From the IMG/VR virus record IMGVR_UViG_3300037827_000415, positions 1 through 64,000 of that record: DNA of 64,000 nt. One strand, given 5' to 3'. Position 1 is the stretch's first letter. Every line of letters begins with the position of its first letter. This document shows positions 15,189-24,076 of this stretch, piece after piece. Made by a program: the position numbers and the translations under genes. This stretch comes from a virus. The notes below the pieces were generated by a model. That model had not been told where the DNA came from, ran no database searches, and was given only the letters and a program-made list of their open reading frames with translations.

Positions 15189-16469
15189 TCAGGTCGCGGC
15201 CGTTCTCTGCTCCAGAACGCTGCCATCTTCCATCACAATCGTGATTTCTCTCCCGGTGCCCGGACGCTCAAGCCAGATTTGCTGGTCACGCTCATCGGCC
15301 AGTTGCCCCAGCAGCTTCAAGTTGTCTTCGTCTAGGTCGCCCCCATTACGGAGCAACATGATCGTCAGCTTGGGATGCAGTTCGATCCCGATGCACGTAC
15401 TGACGCGGAGTTGCTCAGCCCCGCCAAGTTGCTCAAAAGGAATGCCGTTGAAGATCACATTGTCGTTGCCAAATGAGAGCCCAGCGATCGGGAACTTCGC
15501 GGCTGCAAGTTGATCGGCCTTTGATTTGTCGATCGCATCAATCTTGGCCGTCAACTGGCTCTCTCGGATTTTGAGCAGATTGACATGACCGATGGCTCGG
15601 GCGTGCTCTTTGTTCTCGCGTACCTTGCGGTTGATGGCGTCGACGCGGTCGGCTTCGGCCTTAAGAGCGGAAACGTCGATCGTTTCGATTTTGTCGAGGT
15701 CCGAGCAAAAGCACGGACGTTGAATCGCGTTCCAGTTTGCGACGTTCTGTTCAAGTTTTTGAACTGCCGCCTTTCGGGATTCGATCTCGGCTACCAATTC
15801 GACGATTCGTTGCGTCGCCAGTTTGCTTTCCCGATCGCCCTGTTGAATCTGCTGTTCGATCCGCGACCGCGTTCCCGCCGCCCGCTGAGCGAGCGTTACC
15901 TCTTGGGTAATGTCCGGCGTCGGAAGTTCATCCGAGGGGGCGTCGTCATGCTTCGGCAATCTCGCCAGCGATCCCTCCGCATCGCGAATCTGCCGGTTGA
16001 TCGCAGTCCGATCGGCATACAGCCCGGCACGCTGGCTATCCAGGTGTGTGAAGTCGAGCCCAAGAACGCTCTTGAGCAAATCGACCTGATCCTTCGGCTT
16101 CATGCTCTTGAACGCGAGCGGATCGAAGGTGAAGCGGGCCGCGAAACCGTCGAGCAATGCTTGCGGGCTCCCGTACTTCGCTCCCGCTTTGCTGCGGACT
16201 TCGACTTTTGAATCGCCGTCCGGCTTGATCGTCCGTTTGATGATGAAATCGTCGTCCATTTCGATTTCGATGGTCGCCTGACTCTCGCCATCGCGAACAG
16301 GCTTCGACGGGATGGCCGACTTGCCGGCGAGTGCCATCATGATCGAATCGAGCAACGATGTTTTGCCGTTGCCGTTCTTGCCGCCCACGACGATCAGTGA
16401 TCCATCCGGCTCAATTTGCACACATCGCAGTTTCTTCACGTTCTCGGCTGTCAGTTTGACGATCTTCAT
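15189..16469 (-). CDS. SMC/SbcC-like ATPase, RecF-type
   Basis: 426 residues. The N-terminus has a Walker A motif (GGKNGNGKTSLLDSIM, residues about 28-44) with preceding LTAENVKKL typical of SMC/RecF/RecN-like ATPases. The middle (about 160-310) is coiled coil, including a Cys pair (CFCSD) that recalls a short zinc-hook. The C-terminus has the signature helix (GGAEQLRVSTCIG) and a D-loop-like region (RNGGDLDEDNLKLL). Such proteins hold DNA ends in repair or replication. The gene has its own promoter (16610-16639), is surrounded by structural genes, and may be a nuclease-free subunit. Confidence 0.8.
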   Translation of the reverse strand: MKIVKLTAENVKKLRCVQIEPDGSLIVVGGKNGNGKTSLLDSIMMALAGKSAIPSKPVRDGESQATIEIEMDDDFIIKRTIKPDGDSKVEVRSKAGAKYGSPQALLDGFAARFTFDPLAFKSMKPKDQVDLLKSVLGLDFTHLDSQRAGLYADRTAINRQIRDAEGSLARLPKHDDAPSDELPTPDITQEVTLAQRAAGTRSRIEQQIQQGDRESKLATQRIVELVAEIESRKAAVQKLEQNVANWNAIQRPCFCSDLDKIETIDVSALKAEADRVDAINRKVRENKEHARAIGHVNLLKIRESQLTAKIDAIDKSKADQLAAAKFPIAGLSFGNDNVIFNGIPFEQLGGAEQLRVSTCIGIELHPKLTIMLLRNGGDLDEDNLKLLGQLADERDQQIWLERPGTGREITIVMEDGSVLEQRTAAT

Positions 16470-16609
16470 TTCGCTCGCCCTTTGAGAGAGTTTGGGAAAA
16501 ACGTTCGGGCCAGCGTCCGCAGCGGAGCGATCGGGTTAAGAGTGCTCAACGGCCGACGCCGCTTAGTTCCGCGGAGCTTGCAATCCCCGTGGACAACCCG
16601 AACAAGAGC

Positions 16610-16639
16610 AATTTACCAGAGCCGCATGGGAAGCGTCAA
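16610..16639 (-). promoter_or_regulatory. Promoter of the SMC-like ATPase, TTGACG-18-TAAATT
   Basis: Minus strand GAAAAATTTGACG, 18-bp spacer, TAAATT. Matches the shared promoter design. The stretch 16470-16609 that follows is untranslated leader of about 140 nt with no open frame that I can support. Confidence 0.7.
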
Positions 16640-16644
16640 ATTTT

Positions 16645-18756
16645 TCAGTACGCCACGAAGGCCCCTTCGTGCGACTCGTTCGCCACGAAGGCGTTCGCCT
16701 GAGCCATCAGTCCCATCTGATCGCCGAATGCCCCGGAGTCATCCGTGCTCGCAGTCGAGTAGGCGATGAACAGCCAAGCGGCGAGCCCCGGCGACCCGTC
16801 CCACATATTCGCATCGAAGCCAGCCGCACCGACAAGCCCCTTCACGACCACGGCGACGGCACTGTTTGACGACCATGACGGATTATTGAGAACGGCGTCG
16901 GCAGCACTCGCAAAGTTGGGCGATTGATTCCATCCCGTGGTGAGCCCGGCAATTGGCCAGTTGACCGATTCGCCCGTGAGCGTACGGCTGGAGATGTTGG
17001 TCGACGTCGCCGCGAAGACGGACGGAATCGCGTTTTGCATGTCGATCGACGCGCTGCCCGCAATGCCAGTGATCGACGCGAGATTGACCACGAGGAACGC
17101 GGCACTGACGTCAGCGAACTGCGGGAAGTTCGTGGTGTAATAAAAGCCGAGATAGTCCAGTGCGACGAGAGTGTCTGTCGCGTCGGTGATCGTCACGGTG
17201 CCGAGCGTGTTCTCAAAGGCGTCCGCGTTGGATGCTGCGACCTGTCCGCCCGCGTTGCAGCCGCAGACCCAGAGGACGGACGACGTATAGCCAGATCCGC
17301 CGTTCGTGTTCTCGGCATCGACCCGGAAGAAATAGAGATTGTTCTGCGTGAGGCCCGTGATCGTCGCACTCGTGACCGCTGAACCTTGGTCGACTGTGGT
17401 CCAAGTGGCATTGTCGGTCGACCACTGGACTTTGTTGTCGGTTACAGTTCCGCTGCCTTGCGTCCAACTCAGGGCGACGGATGTTGCGGAACCGTAGGAT
17501 GCCGCGAGGCCGGTGGGAATGCCGGGGGGAGAGGCCGCCGCGCCGAACGCAATCCCAAGGTATTGCTGCGGGCCGCTTGCATCGACCGGATTGAAGGCAA
17601 GCTGGACACCTCCCGTGAGGCTGTTGACCGGAGCACCGACTTTTTTGACTGAACCGGCGCTAGACCATCGCTCAAGAACATCGGTCGTGCTGTATGCAGA
17701 GAGAAGCCCGGTCAAAAGCCCGGTGATGACGGGACTGACCAGAATTGCGTTCTGTGTGCGATTATTCGTGCCGTCATAAACGCCGATAGAAAACGAGGTC
17801 GCACTCTCGGCGACGGCACTGGTCGATGCGGCACTTCCGTCTGACGCAATCAGGCAGCCTGTTGGGGTGAAAGAAAGCGAGTTGGACTGGTTGCCGTTAG
17901 ACGTCGGTGCCGTATTGCTGAAAACGGCCGCCTGGAATGTTCCGTAGAGCGCGGCAACGGCAAACAGGGTGCCGCCCGCTGTTGGGTCCACGTTGGACCA
18001 AGTGAATTGGAGACTCCCGCTGGAGTATCCGGTAATGTCAGCGAGCAGATAGGTGCTTGGACTGGACGCCGCATTGGCGTCGCAAATAATGTGGTCCGTT
18101 CGTTGCAACGCGGCACAGTATGTGGACGATGAGCCACCGGCCGCCGGAATGATCTGAAATCCAGTCCCCCATCGGCTCGACGTAGATGTCGCTGCCCCGA
18201 GATAGAGGTCAGCCTCGCCCCCACCATTGGTGCTCGTGCCGCTCGCCGTCCTGGCACATGCCGCGACGAGCACACACTGAGGAACGCCCGTCGGAATTGT
18301 GACTGTCTGGGCTCCCGCGGACGTTGGAGACTGAGCCGTGACTACGGCCGAGCTGGTAATGTCCGTTCCGCAGAACGCCAGAAGAATTATGTTGAAAGCG
18401 GTCGCGTTGGCAGTCGTGAAATTCAGTGTGAATGTTGTGCTGCCAATCGCCGTGACCTTCGCCTCATAGATCACAGTGCCGCTGTTGTTCACGGCGGTAA
18501 TGAGGGAGGTGATGTTTTGTCGCTTGTAGGCCGGAACGGTGCCCGCGCTGGTGTCTTCTCCGCGGGCGAAAAACCCAACCTGGTTAAGGCTGGAGTCGCA
18601 CATTCCGAAACCAATGGCGGTATCCGGAACGGTGCTCGTCCCCGTTGAAATCGAGGGAATCGCGATGATGAACTGAGCCTTCGACGGCGTGGTGCAAGTG
18701 ACGTTTCCGGTCGACGAAGGCACAGCGACATCGATTTCAACGATTTGCAGGGCCAT
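16645..18756 (-). CDS. Fibronectin-III-containing virion protein (tail fibre-like)
   Basis: 703 residues. Four or more beta-sandwich segments rich in Ser/Thr/Gly/Ala make up the N-terminal ~420 residues. A fibronectin type III domain follows (PTGLAASYGSATSVALSW ... LYFFRVDAENTNGGSGY, residues about 425-515), which in phages often helps virions bind carbohydrates or cell surfaces. The C-terminal ~180 residues form another beta-rich domain. Best guess is a tail fibre or receptor-binding protein. No signal peptide is seen. Confidence 0.75.
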   Translation of the reverse strand: MALQIVEIDVAVPSSTGNVTCTTPSKAQFIIAIPSISTGTSTVPDTAIGFGMCDSSLNQVGFFARGEDTSAGTVPAYKRQNITSLITAVNNSGTVIYEAKVTAIGSTTFTLNFTTANATAFNIILLAFCGTDITSSAVVTAQSPTSAGAQTVTIPTGVPQCVLVAACARTASGTSTNGGGEADLYLGAATSTSSRWGTGFQIIPAAGGSSSTYCAALQRTDHIICDANAASSPSTYLLADITGYSSGSLQFTWSNVDPTAGGTLFAVAALYGTFQAAVFSNTAPTSNGNQSNSLSFTPTGCLIASDGSAASTSAVAESATSFSIGVYDGTNNRTQNAILVSPVITGLLTGLLSAYSTTDVLERWSSAGSVKKVGAPVNSLTGGVQLAFNPVDASGPQQYLGIAFGAAASPPGIPTGLAASYGSATSVALSWTQGSGTVTDNKVQWSTDNATWTTVDQGSAVTSATITGLTQNNLYFFRVDAENTNGGSGYTSSVLWVCGCNAGGQVAASNADAFENTLGTVTITDATDTLVALDYLGFYYTTNFPQFADVSAAFLVVNLASITGIAGSASIDMQNAIPSVFAATSTNISSRTLTGESVNWPIAGLTTGWNQSPNFASAADAVLNNPSWSSNSAVAVVVKGLVGAAGFDANMWDGSPGLAAWLFIAYSTASTDDSGAFGDQMGLMAQANAFVANESHEGAFVAY

Positions 18757-18777
18757 TCAGTCAGTCCGAAAGAGATT

Positions 18778-18807
18778 TTTGCATGGGGTCGGCCGAATCG
18801 TTAAAAT
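18778..18807 (+). promoter_or_regulatory. Plus-strand promoter of the SGNH hydrolase gene
   Basis: TTTGCA (18778-18783), 18-bp spacer, TAAAAT (18802-18807). Transcription should begin near 18814, which places the ATG at 18806 outside the message and favours the GTG at 18839 as start. Confidence 0.6.
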
Positions 18808-18838
18808 GGGGACTGCGGGCCGGAAAGGCCGATCATCC

Positions 18839-19951
18839 GTGCGAAAGCTGTCCTGTCGAAAAAAACTCGCGTTCTCCGCTTCAATTCTTGTCCTGTCGCT
18901 CCTGATCGCAGAATTTGGGCTGACCTTCGCGGTCAGCAATTCGGTCTCCCAAGGTGACACGACGTTCTACGCTTGGGAAGACTCCGGCAAAACCATTCGC
19001 TTTGATCCCGTCCGCGGATATTGGCTCGGCACGACGCCTTCCCGATTCGTTCGCATGGCCGCAGGCGAAGTCGACTGTGCGGGGACAATTCGCGGCAATG
19101 CCCAAGGTTATCCCGACGCCCATGATTTTACACTAAGAAAGCCGTCCGGCATCCGTAGACGGTATCTCGTGCTCGGCGATTCGTTCACGGCCGGCTGGGG
19201 TCTGGAGACGAATTGGCCGGATCGAATCGAAGCATCGCGGCCGGAGTTGCAGCTTTACAACCTCTCGACGGACGGGGGCGGCCTTGCGAACTGGTGGAGC
19301 AATCTGACGCGGTTCGCGATCGCGGAGAATTACCAATTCGACGGCGTGATCTTCGCGGTATTCTATGGCGACACGAAGCGGAGTTTCACGATCAAGGACC
19401 ATCGCGACACGGCCGAGCCGCATTTCGCCCGCGTGGGATGGAAGCCGGAGACGTGGCCGCGGATGCAAGCGGAGGCTGACCAATTCTTGAAGCCGCTTGC
19501 CGGTGAGTACGCTTCCCACATTCTCTCGACCGAAGACTTTGAGCGTGCCTTGGCGACTCGCAGACTGCCGGTTCACAAGCGTCAACAACCGTGGATCATG
19601 TCGCAACTGATGGGTCTGCCGGCGTCAATTCAGCGGTTCACGTTGCCCAGTGATTCGGCGGATGGGAAATACGACGCGGACCAGTTAGCTTTGATCGACG
19701 ACATTCGCCGCGTTCGCGTGCCGATCATCGTGGTTCGCATTCCGACGCGGGAGAGCCTGATCACTGGCTGGCACGAAGCCGAGCCGGAAGCGTTTGCCAA
19801 GTTGCTCGGGGGGAAGTTCTTGGACGGTGCCGACGCCCTTCGGGGTCTAAATCCAACGCAGATTCGGGGCCTGTTCTTCAAGCACGACGGCCACTGGAAT
19901 CAGGACGGGTCGAATCGCTTCGCGGCATGGGTGCAGAAGCAGATTCAGTAG
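18839..19951 (+). CDS. Membrane-anchored SGNH/GDSL hydrolase
   Basis: 370 residues from GTG 18839 (GAAAGG 10 nt upstream); an ATG at 18806 is also in frame. One N-terminal TM helix (SASILVLSLLIAEFGLTFAV) acts as signal anchor. The SGNH fold follows: YLVLGDSFTAGWGLETN holds the catalytic Ser and oxyanion Gly, STDGGGLANWW the Asn/Gly block, and HDGHWNQDG near the C-terminus the catalytic Asp/His. Family members de-esterify or transfer acyl groups on polysaccharides. On the plus strand between minus-strand genes with its own promoter, it looks like a 'moron' that alters the host surface. Confidence 0.8.
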   Translation: MRKLSCRKKLAFSASILVLSLLIAEFGLTFAVSNSVSQGDTTFYAWEDSGKTIRFDPVRGYWLGTTPSRFVRMAAGEVDCAGTIRGNAQGYPDAHDFTLRKPSGIRRRYLVLGDSFTAGWGLETNWPDRIEASRPELQLYNLSTDGGGLANWWSNLTRFAIAENYQFDGVIFAVFYGDTKRSFTIKDHRDTAEPHFARVGWKPETWPRMQAEADQFLKPLAGEYASHILSTEDFERALATRRLPVHKRQQPWIMSQLMGLPASIQRFTLPSDSADGKYDADQLALIDDIRRVRVPIIVVRIPTRESLITGWHEAEPEAFAKLLGGKFLDGADALRGLNPTQIRGLFFKHDGHWNQDGSNRFAAWVQKQIQ

Positions 19952-21141
19952 GTAAAACATCCCTGCGGCGTGCAGATTGTGCGGCCGCCGTAGAACTGCT
20001 GCGTAGGAATATGCTGCACCGGCGGCCTATCCTGCCACTGGTCAGCGGCCCAGTTGTAACAGCGAGTCGTCTGCCCGTACGCTTGTATCGGAATCGCTTG
20101 CTGATAACCGTAGTTCACTGGCTGACTGCAATTCGGAGCCGAGTATTGCACGGCCGGCTGCGAGCAATTCGGTGCCGCGTAAGCCTGCGGTGCGGAGCAA
20201 TTCGGCTGCTGCGAGCTGCGATTCCGCCACGCCTGCCACTCGTCGTACTGGCCATCGACAGCCGGGGCCTCGGGCGGAAACTTGATGCCCGGCCCAGCCT
20301 GCCGCCGATCGCTTCGCGGGTGCTCGTTCATCAGCTTGTCGATCGTCGGTGGGTTGAACCCGTGGTAGACCGTTTTGACGATGCCGTTCTCCACGATTTC
20401 AATCGTCGGGTCGAGCCCGCCCCGTGGCACGGCCTGGACCAGCCAGAAGTGCTTGCTGCGGTCGAATCCCACGGTCCAGCCCGCGGGGACGGCTTCGCGA
20501 ACCAAGCCATTGACCAGATTCATACACGCGACGCAAGCGGGGGCACGACCGTTCGTCGGCTCGAGCGTTCCGTCCGTCAGCCTTCTCGTTCCCCGCAAGT
20601 CGAGTTGGATTCTGATGCCGCTGTAATTGCCGTATGGCGTTGCGGACGGTTCGTCATCCAGTGGATCGTGAACGCCGAAGGTCTGGTTGGCCGCGTTCGG
20701 CTTCGCTTCCGACGCTGGGGCCTTCGCGGGCGGAGGCGGTTGATCCAGTGCTTTGACGACTTCGGCCTTCACCCGGTCGGGGACGCCGGTGAGCTTCTGA
20801 TCGAACGATGCTTGCATGCCGGTCAGGCTCTGCCGCATCGACTCAAACTCGTGGTGCATGACCGTGGGCTGCTGAGCGAGTTGATCCGCAATCTTGGCGA
20901 GCAACGCATCCGTGGTCGACGGCTGGGCCGGCTGCTGAGTTTCGGCCGGCGGATTCTTCAAGTCGTCGGGGATCGGCGTGCCATCCTCGGGGGCGTTCTT
21001 ATCTTTGTCCGCATCGTCCGCTGCCCGGTAATGGCGATGGTGCCGGTCGTAATCGTAATCGTCGCGGTGCGGTCGGCGACGTTCGGGCAAAGAACAGCCC
21101 GCGACCGCAAGCAGGCAGACCAAAGAGAGAATCGTTCTCAT
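19945..21141 (-). CDS. Phage lipoprotein with coiled coil and Cys repeats
   Basis: 398 residues. A lipobox (CLLAVAGC, cleavage before Cys16) gives a membrane lipoprotein. Then come a charged Asp/His/Arg segment, Pro-rich linkers, a helical region (about residues 80-130) and a globular domain with a thioredoxin-like CVAC (about 205-208). The C-terminus has repeated PNCSxP motifs (three copies, about 315-350) and aromatic repeats. It ends head-to-head with the SGNH gene, overlapping it by 7 bp. Likely part of the lysis or envelope module with the protease gene at 21145. Confidence 0.7.
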   Translation of the reverse strand: MRTILSLVCLLAVAGCSLPERRRPHRDDYDYDRHHRHYRAADDADKDKNAPEDGTPIPDDLKNPPAETQQPAQPSTTDALLAKIADQLAQQPTVMHHEFESMRQSLTGMQASFDQKLTGVPDRVKAEVVKALDQPPPPAKAPASEAKPNAANQTFGVHDPLDDEPSATPYGNYSGIRIQLDLRGTRRLTDGTLEPTNGRAPACVACMNLVNGLVREAVPAGWTVGFDRSKHFWLVQAVPRGGLDPTIEIVENGIVKTVYHGFNPPTIDKLMNEHPRSDRRQAGPGIKFPPEAPAVDGQYDEWQAWRNRSSQQPNCSAPQAYAAPNCSQPAVQYSAPNCSQPVNYGYQQAIPIQAYGQTTRCYNWAADQWQDRPPVQHIPTQQFYGGRTICTPQGCFTY

Positions 21142-21144
21142 GGA

Positions 21145-21987
21145 TCACCGATAGGGTTGATACGTGGGCGGATTGTTCAGGAAGTCGGCACGGCCGGCGT
21201 TGTACACTTCCATGTCGCTGATGCCGGACAGTTCGCATTGCGGAGAACCACACCAAGTGCGAAAGACGCTTGAGGCAACCAGTGTCGTTCCGCGGTCGCC
21301 CCACTGATCGCCGTGTGAGTTCACCAAGATGATGTAATTATTTCCGTCCGAATCCTTGTCTTCGACATAGCCGACCAGGGCGACACAGTGACCGCCTAGG
21401 GATTGGCCTTCAACGCTTTCCACGGGCTCTTTTGTTTGCCGATGATTGGCGAGCGATTCTTGCCACGGAATGCCGATGACTACAGCCCCGAGTCCAGCCG
21501 CAAGGAAATTGAAGACGTCGTTGTACGAATAAAGTGCGGTATGCGTCCGCACAAGATGATCCTTCGCCGCGTCGAAGTTTTCTCGCGTCGGCTCAAGATT
21601 GTAGTCGCCGGTGTATGGCAAATCTTCTTCAAGCAGAACCCCGTAGTCCTTGGCACCTTGAACCACGCCACTGATTGTGCATCCTTGGTCGCCGCGGATG
21701 CCGCATTTCATCTGCCCGACGCGATAACTGAACTGCGGGCTCAGGTCGATCACTCCGCCGCGAGTGGCGAAGTAATTATCAACGCGGGCGGCGGCCGTCA
21801 GCCCATGCCCAGCACAGCTTGATTCCATCATCTGGAACCGAATACTCAGCCACTTTCGCGGATCGATTGCCTTCGGAGGGGTGTACGCTCCGAAAATGCG
21901 AAGTGGCGAACACTTCTCATGCAAATAAGAAGTGTCCTCTTGCTCGGACGCCCAGCCGAGTTTGAATTCAAAGTCGCCCACGCTCAT
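21145..21987 (-). CDS. Papain-like (C1-type) cysteine protease
   Basis: 280 residues. SSCAGHGLTAAAR holds the catalytic Cys after the oxyanion Gln (about residues 52-57). GGHCVALVGYVEDKDSDGNN holds the catalytic His and YIILVNSHGDQWGDRG the catalytic Asn with the conserved Trp-Gly, so the triad seems complete. No signal peptide is seen. C1 peptidases are rare in phages; here it is flanked by two lipoproteins in a chain of coupled genes. Roles could be host lysis, envelope degradation or virion maturation. Confidence 0.8.
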   Translation of the reverse strand: MSVGDFEFKLGWASEQEDTSYLHEKCSPLRIFGAYTPPKAIDPRKWLSIRFQMMESSCAGHGLTAAARVDNYFATRGGVIDLSPQFSYRVGQMKCGIRGDQGCTISGVVQGAKDYGVLLEEDLPYTGDYNLEPTRENFDAAKDHLVRTHTALYSYNDVFNFLAAGLGAVVIGIPWQESLANHRQTKEPVESVEGQSLGGHCVALVGYVEDKDSDGNNYIILVNSHGDQWGDRGTTLVASSVFRTWCGSPQCELSGISDMEVYNAGRADFLNNPPTYQPYR

Positions 21988-22409
21988 TCGTCGTCTCGCT
22001 CGTCGTCGCGGTGAATTGGTTCGTCAGAATTCAAACTGCGAAAGCCGCGTGCGATGGCCCGCACGTATTTAGACTCACGCTTGCCGTACTTGTCGCGGTG
22101 CTGAGCCCCGATGTTGTCCATCAACTTGTTCATTTCGGCGAAGTCGGCCTTGTACTTTTTGGCAAGCCCGTCCTTGAGAGCGGTCCACAGTTCGCCCTTG
22201 TCGTAGACCTTACCGCCTTCCATGTCGTCGGCGATTTTGTCCCAAGCGTCGGCCTGATCGCGGTCGTACTTCCGCTGTGCGGACGCGACCATTCGCTCGA
22301 CGGTCCCATTCTTATTGGGCGTCACGTGGCGGCCGTCGTCGCTCGACACGCATCCCGCGAGCACCGCGGCGATTATTCCGACAAGGATTGTGCGGCTTGT
22401 GTGGCCCAT
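21984..22409 (-). CDS. Small lipoprotein in the protease operon
   Basis: 141 residues. N-terminal helix ending in a lipobox (AAVLAGC, cleavage before about Cys20), then a long basic/acidic helical domain (many Lys, Asp, Arg, Glu) without clear motifs. Overlaps the protease gene by ATGA, so they are made together. A spanin-like outer-membrane partner is one possibility; this is inference from plan and place. Confidence 0.6.
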   Translation of the reverse strand: MGHTSRTILVGIIAAVLAGCVSSDDGRHVTPNKNGTVERMVASAQRKYDRDQADAWDKIADDMEGGKVYDKGELWTALKDGLAKKYKADFAEMNKLMDNIGAQHRDKYGKRESKYVRAIARGFRSLNSDEPIHRDDERDDE

Positions 22410-22783
22410 GTTTGCATATCGCTCCCAAAACTCTCCCGTGCTCCGACGGCACCGGGGGCAGCATACTGTTCGTGATAATGGCTTTCCAAGTACGAGATCA
22501 GAATCTTGACCGCCAGTTCGATCAGTTTTTTCGTGGCCCAGTCTTCAAGGCGGTCCTTCCATCCGTGATCGGCCGCGTCGGCTTCGATGTCCGCGATGAT
22601 GAGTCGCATCGCTTCAGACTCGTCTTCTTTCGACTCCCAGAAGCCGGGGCAATTGGCCAGACGACGCATTGCGATCGCGTGGGCACGATCCGTCGCTTCC
22701 CACGAAGTTTGGCTGTAGGCGATCCGCTCACCGTTGTATTCGATTTGATCGAAGTTCAACTTGCGGATTCGTAAGTAGTCCAT
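22373..22783 (-). CDS. Small protein with acidic helical domain, unknown
   Basis: 136 residues from the ATG at 22783 (shared with the TAA stop of the preceding gene). Mid-region acidic helices (SKEDESEAMRLIIADIEADA) and a hydrophobic helix (LIELAVKILISYLESHY) are followed by a Ser/Gln-rich end. The start of the next gene at 22409 lies inside this one, so the two overlap by 37 bp. Confidence 0.55.
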   Translation of the reverse strand: MDYLRIRKLNFDQIEYNGERIAYSQTSWEATDRAHAIAMRRLANCPGFWESKEDESEAMRLIIADIEADAADHGWKDRLEDWATKKLIELAVKILISYLESHYHEQYAAPGAVGARESFGSDMQTWATQAAQSLSE

Positions 22784-23202
22784 TATTGAATCGCCGGAAT
22801 GTTCAAGGCTTGTTCGGCCACTTTGACTCTCGCAGCCAGCTTCTCGAATTCCGTTTGAGAAACTCCCGCAGCCGGAACCGCAACAAGCGGAGCGGGGGCC
22901 TCGACGCTCTTCGCCACGGATGGAACATGCGACACAATGGCGTGTGCCCCCTTGCTGAAGCTGTAGCCGTCGAAGATTGCCCCAACGATCGTGGGCAAGA
23001 GAAAGACGCAAAACGCCAGCCAGCGGGCGACCCAGCCGCCGTCCGGCCCGACGCCTTCAATCTCGACGAGCGGTTCACCCAATTGGAAGCATTGGAATTG
23101 ATCCAGCACCACGAACGCGATCGCGGCTAGGACGATCCCAAGAATTACCCGGCCGGCCGTCAATCTCACGTAGGCGGCGGGGACGGTTGATGCTGTCGCC
23201 AT
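22783..23202 (-). CDS. Two-TM membrane protein
   Basis: 139 residues. Two hydrophobic helices (VILGIVLAAIAFVVLDQF and WLAFCVFLLPTIVGAIFDGY) with a short loop, followed by a soluble Ala/Val-rich, coiled C-terminus. Holin-like topology, but the length and tail are also compatible with an inner-membrane anchor. Probably part of the same lysis/envelope module. Confidence 0.6.
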   Translation of the reverse strand: MATASTVPAAYVRLTAGRVILGIVLAAIAFVVLDQFQCFQLGEPLVEIEGVGPDGGWVARWLAFCVFLLPTIVGAIFDGYSFSKGAHAIVSHVPSVAKSVEAPAPLVAVPAAGVSQTEFEKLAARVKVAEQALNIPAIQ

Positions 23203-23660
23203 TCTGCTCTGGCCCTTTTATTGGCTTCGCTCTCAGGATCGGGCGTGAACGTCACCGGATGCGTCTGGTCGTTGACCACGTTCTTTGCGGCGTTCCACTT
23301 GGCCCAATCATCGTAAGCATTCTTGACCGTGCTGAGAACGCCGACCGTGTGATCCTTGAGTTCGGCCGTCTGTTGATTGGTCGCGTTCTCGATTTGCTGG
23401 GTCTGTTTGGCGTTGGCGTTCGCGATGCTGGATCGGTTCGCAGCGATGCCGACGGCCGTCGTCGCTGCGGTCGCTAGGCCGGTCATGCCGCCCAAGGCTG
23501 TGGTGCGACTCTGCTCTGGGAGTTTTTCGCACCAGACGAGAACGACGATGGCGAGCATCGCGAAGCCCAGCAGGCCGGCGACCATATAGAGCAGCAGCAC
23601 GATCGGGTCACGCGGCGGCTTCGGCGTTTCGGCCTTCGGTTTGCGTTTACGTTTCGCCAT
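23166..23660 (-). CDS. Single-TM protein with helical cytoplasmic/periplasmic domain
   Basis: 164 residues from the ATG of MAKRKRK. Basic start, one TM helix (IVLLLYMVAGLLGFAMLAIVVLVW), then Gly/Ala/Thr-rich and helical segments (NANAKQTQQIENATNQQTAE). Holin or membrane-fusion-like accessory; no family assigned. Overlaps the next gene (22783-23202) by 37 bp. Confidence 0.55.
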   Translation of the reverse strand: MAKRKRKPKAETPKPPRDPIVLLLYMVAGLLGFAMLAIVVLVWCEKLPEQSRTTALGGMTGLATAATTAVGIAANRSSIANANAKQTQQIENATNQQTAELKDHTVGVLSTVKNAYDDWAKWNAAKNVVNDQTHPVTFTPDPESEANKRARAEWRQHQPSPPPT

Positions 23661-23665
23661 GTTGC

Positions 23666-24076
23666 TCAGTGCTTGTTGTATTCCAGTGCGATTTTGACGG
23701 CCTCGACCGCGATGCCGGCGAACACCGTCGCGATGAGCGAGATCACCGTCCAAAAGGTTCGGCTTCGTTCCTTTTGCCGGTTGTGGTGCTCGCTCTCAAG
23801 CGTTTTGATCTTGTGTTCATGGATGGCCATTCTCTCGCCAAGGTGGCCGTCGTCTCCACCCTTGATGAATTCGTCGATGTCGTCGACCTTGGCCTTCATC
23901 AATTCGAGATCGACCATCTTATCCTTGATGAGCCGAACGTCTTTGATCAGGTCGCTCCGCTCCACGGCCCACGAAGACGTCATGTCGCGAAGCCCGTCCA
24001 CAAGCTGGGAGATGGCCTCCAAGAGCCTTTCCTGCCCCTCGTGGTCGTTGCCTCTGGATCGCGTAGACGACGGCAT
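23666..24076 (-). CDS. XhlA-like coiled-coil/TM protein
   Basis: 136 residues from the ATG at 24076, chosen for GGGGAG 8 nt upstream; an ATG at 24172 is in frame. A long amphipathic coiled coil (KTLESEHHNRQKERSRTFW at its end) leads into a C-terminal TM helix (TVISLIATVFAGIAVEAV). This plan, coil followed by C-terminal TM helix, is that of XhlA haemolysin-like phage proteins, which sit next to holins. The gene opens the minus-strand lysis/envelope chain. A near-identical plan recurs at 54787-55266. Confidence 0.6.
   Translation of the reverse strand: MPSSTRSRGNDHEGQERLLEAISQLVDGLRDMTSSWAVERSDLIKDVRLIKDKMVDLELMKAKVDDIDEFIKGGDDGHLGERMAIHEHKIKTLESEHHNRQKERSRTFWTVISLIATVFAGIAVEAVKIALEYNKH

Noticed and set aside
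16470-16609. A short gene between the ATPase and its promoter
   Set aside because: No frame with a start, ribosome site and plausible length was found.
18689-18838. Upstream start for the SGNH hydrolase (frame open to 18689, ATG at 18806)
   Set aside because: This region overlaps the start of the divergent gene and the promoter; the start site predicted from the -10 box lies downstream of ATG 18806.
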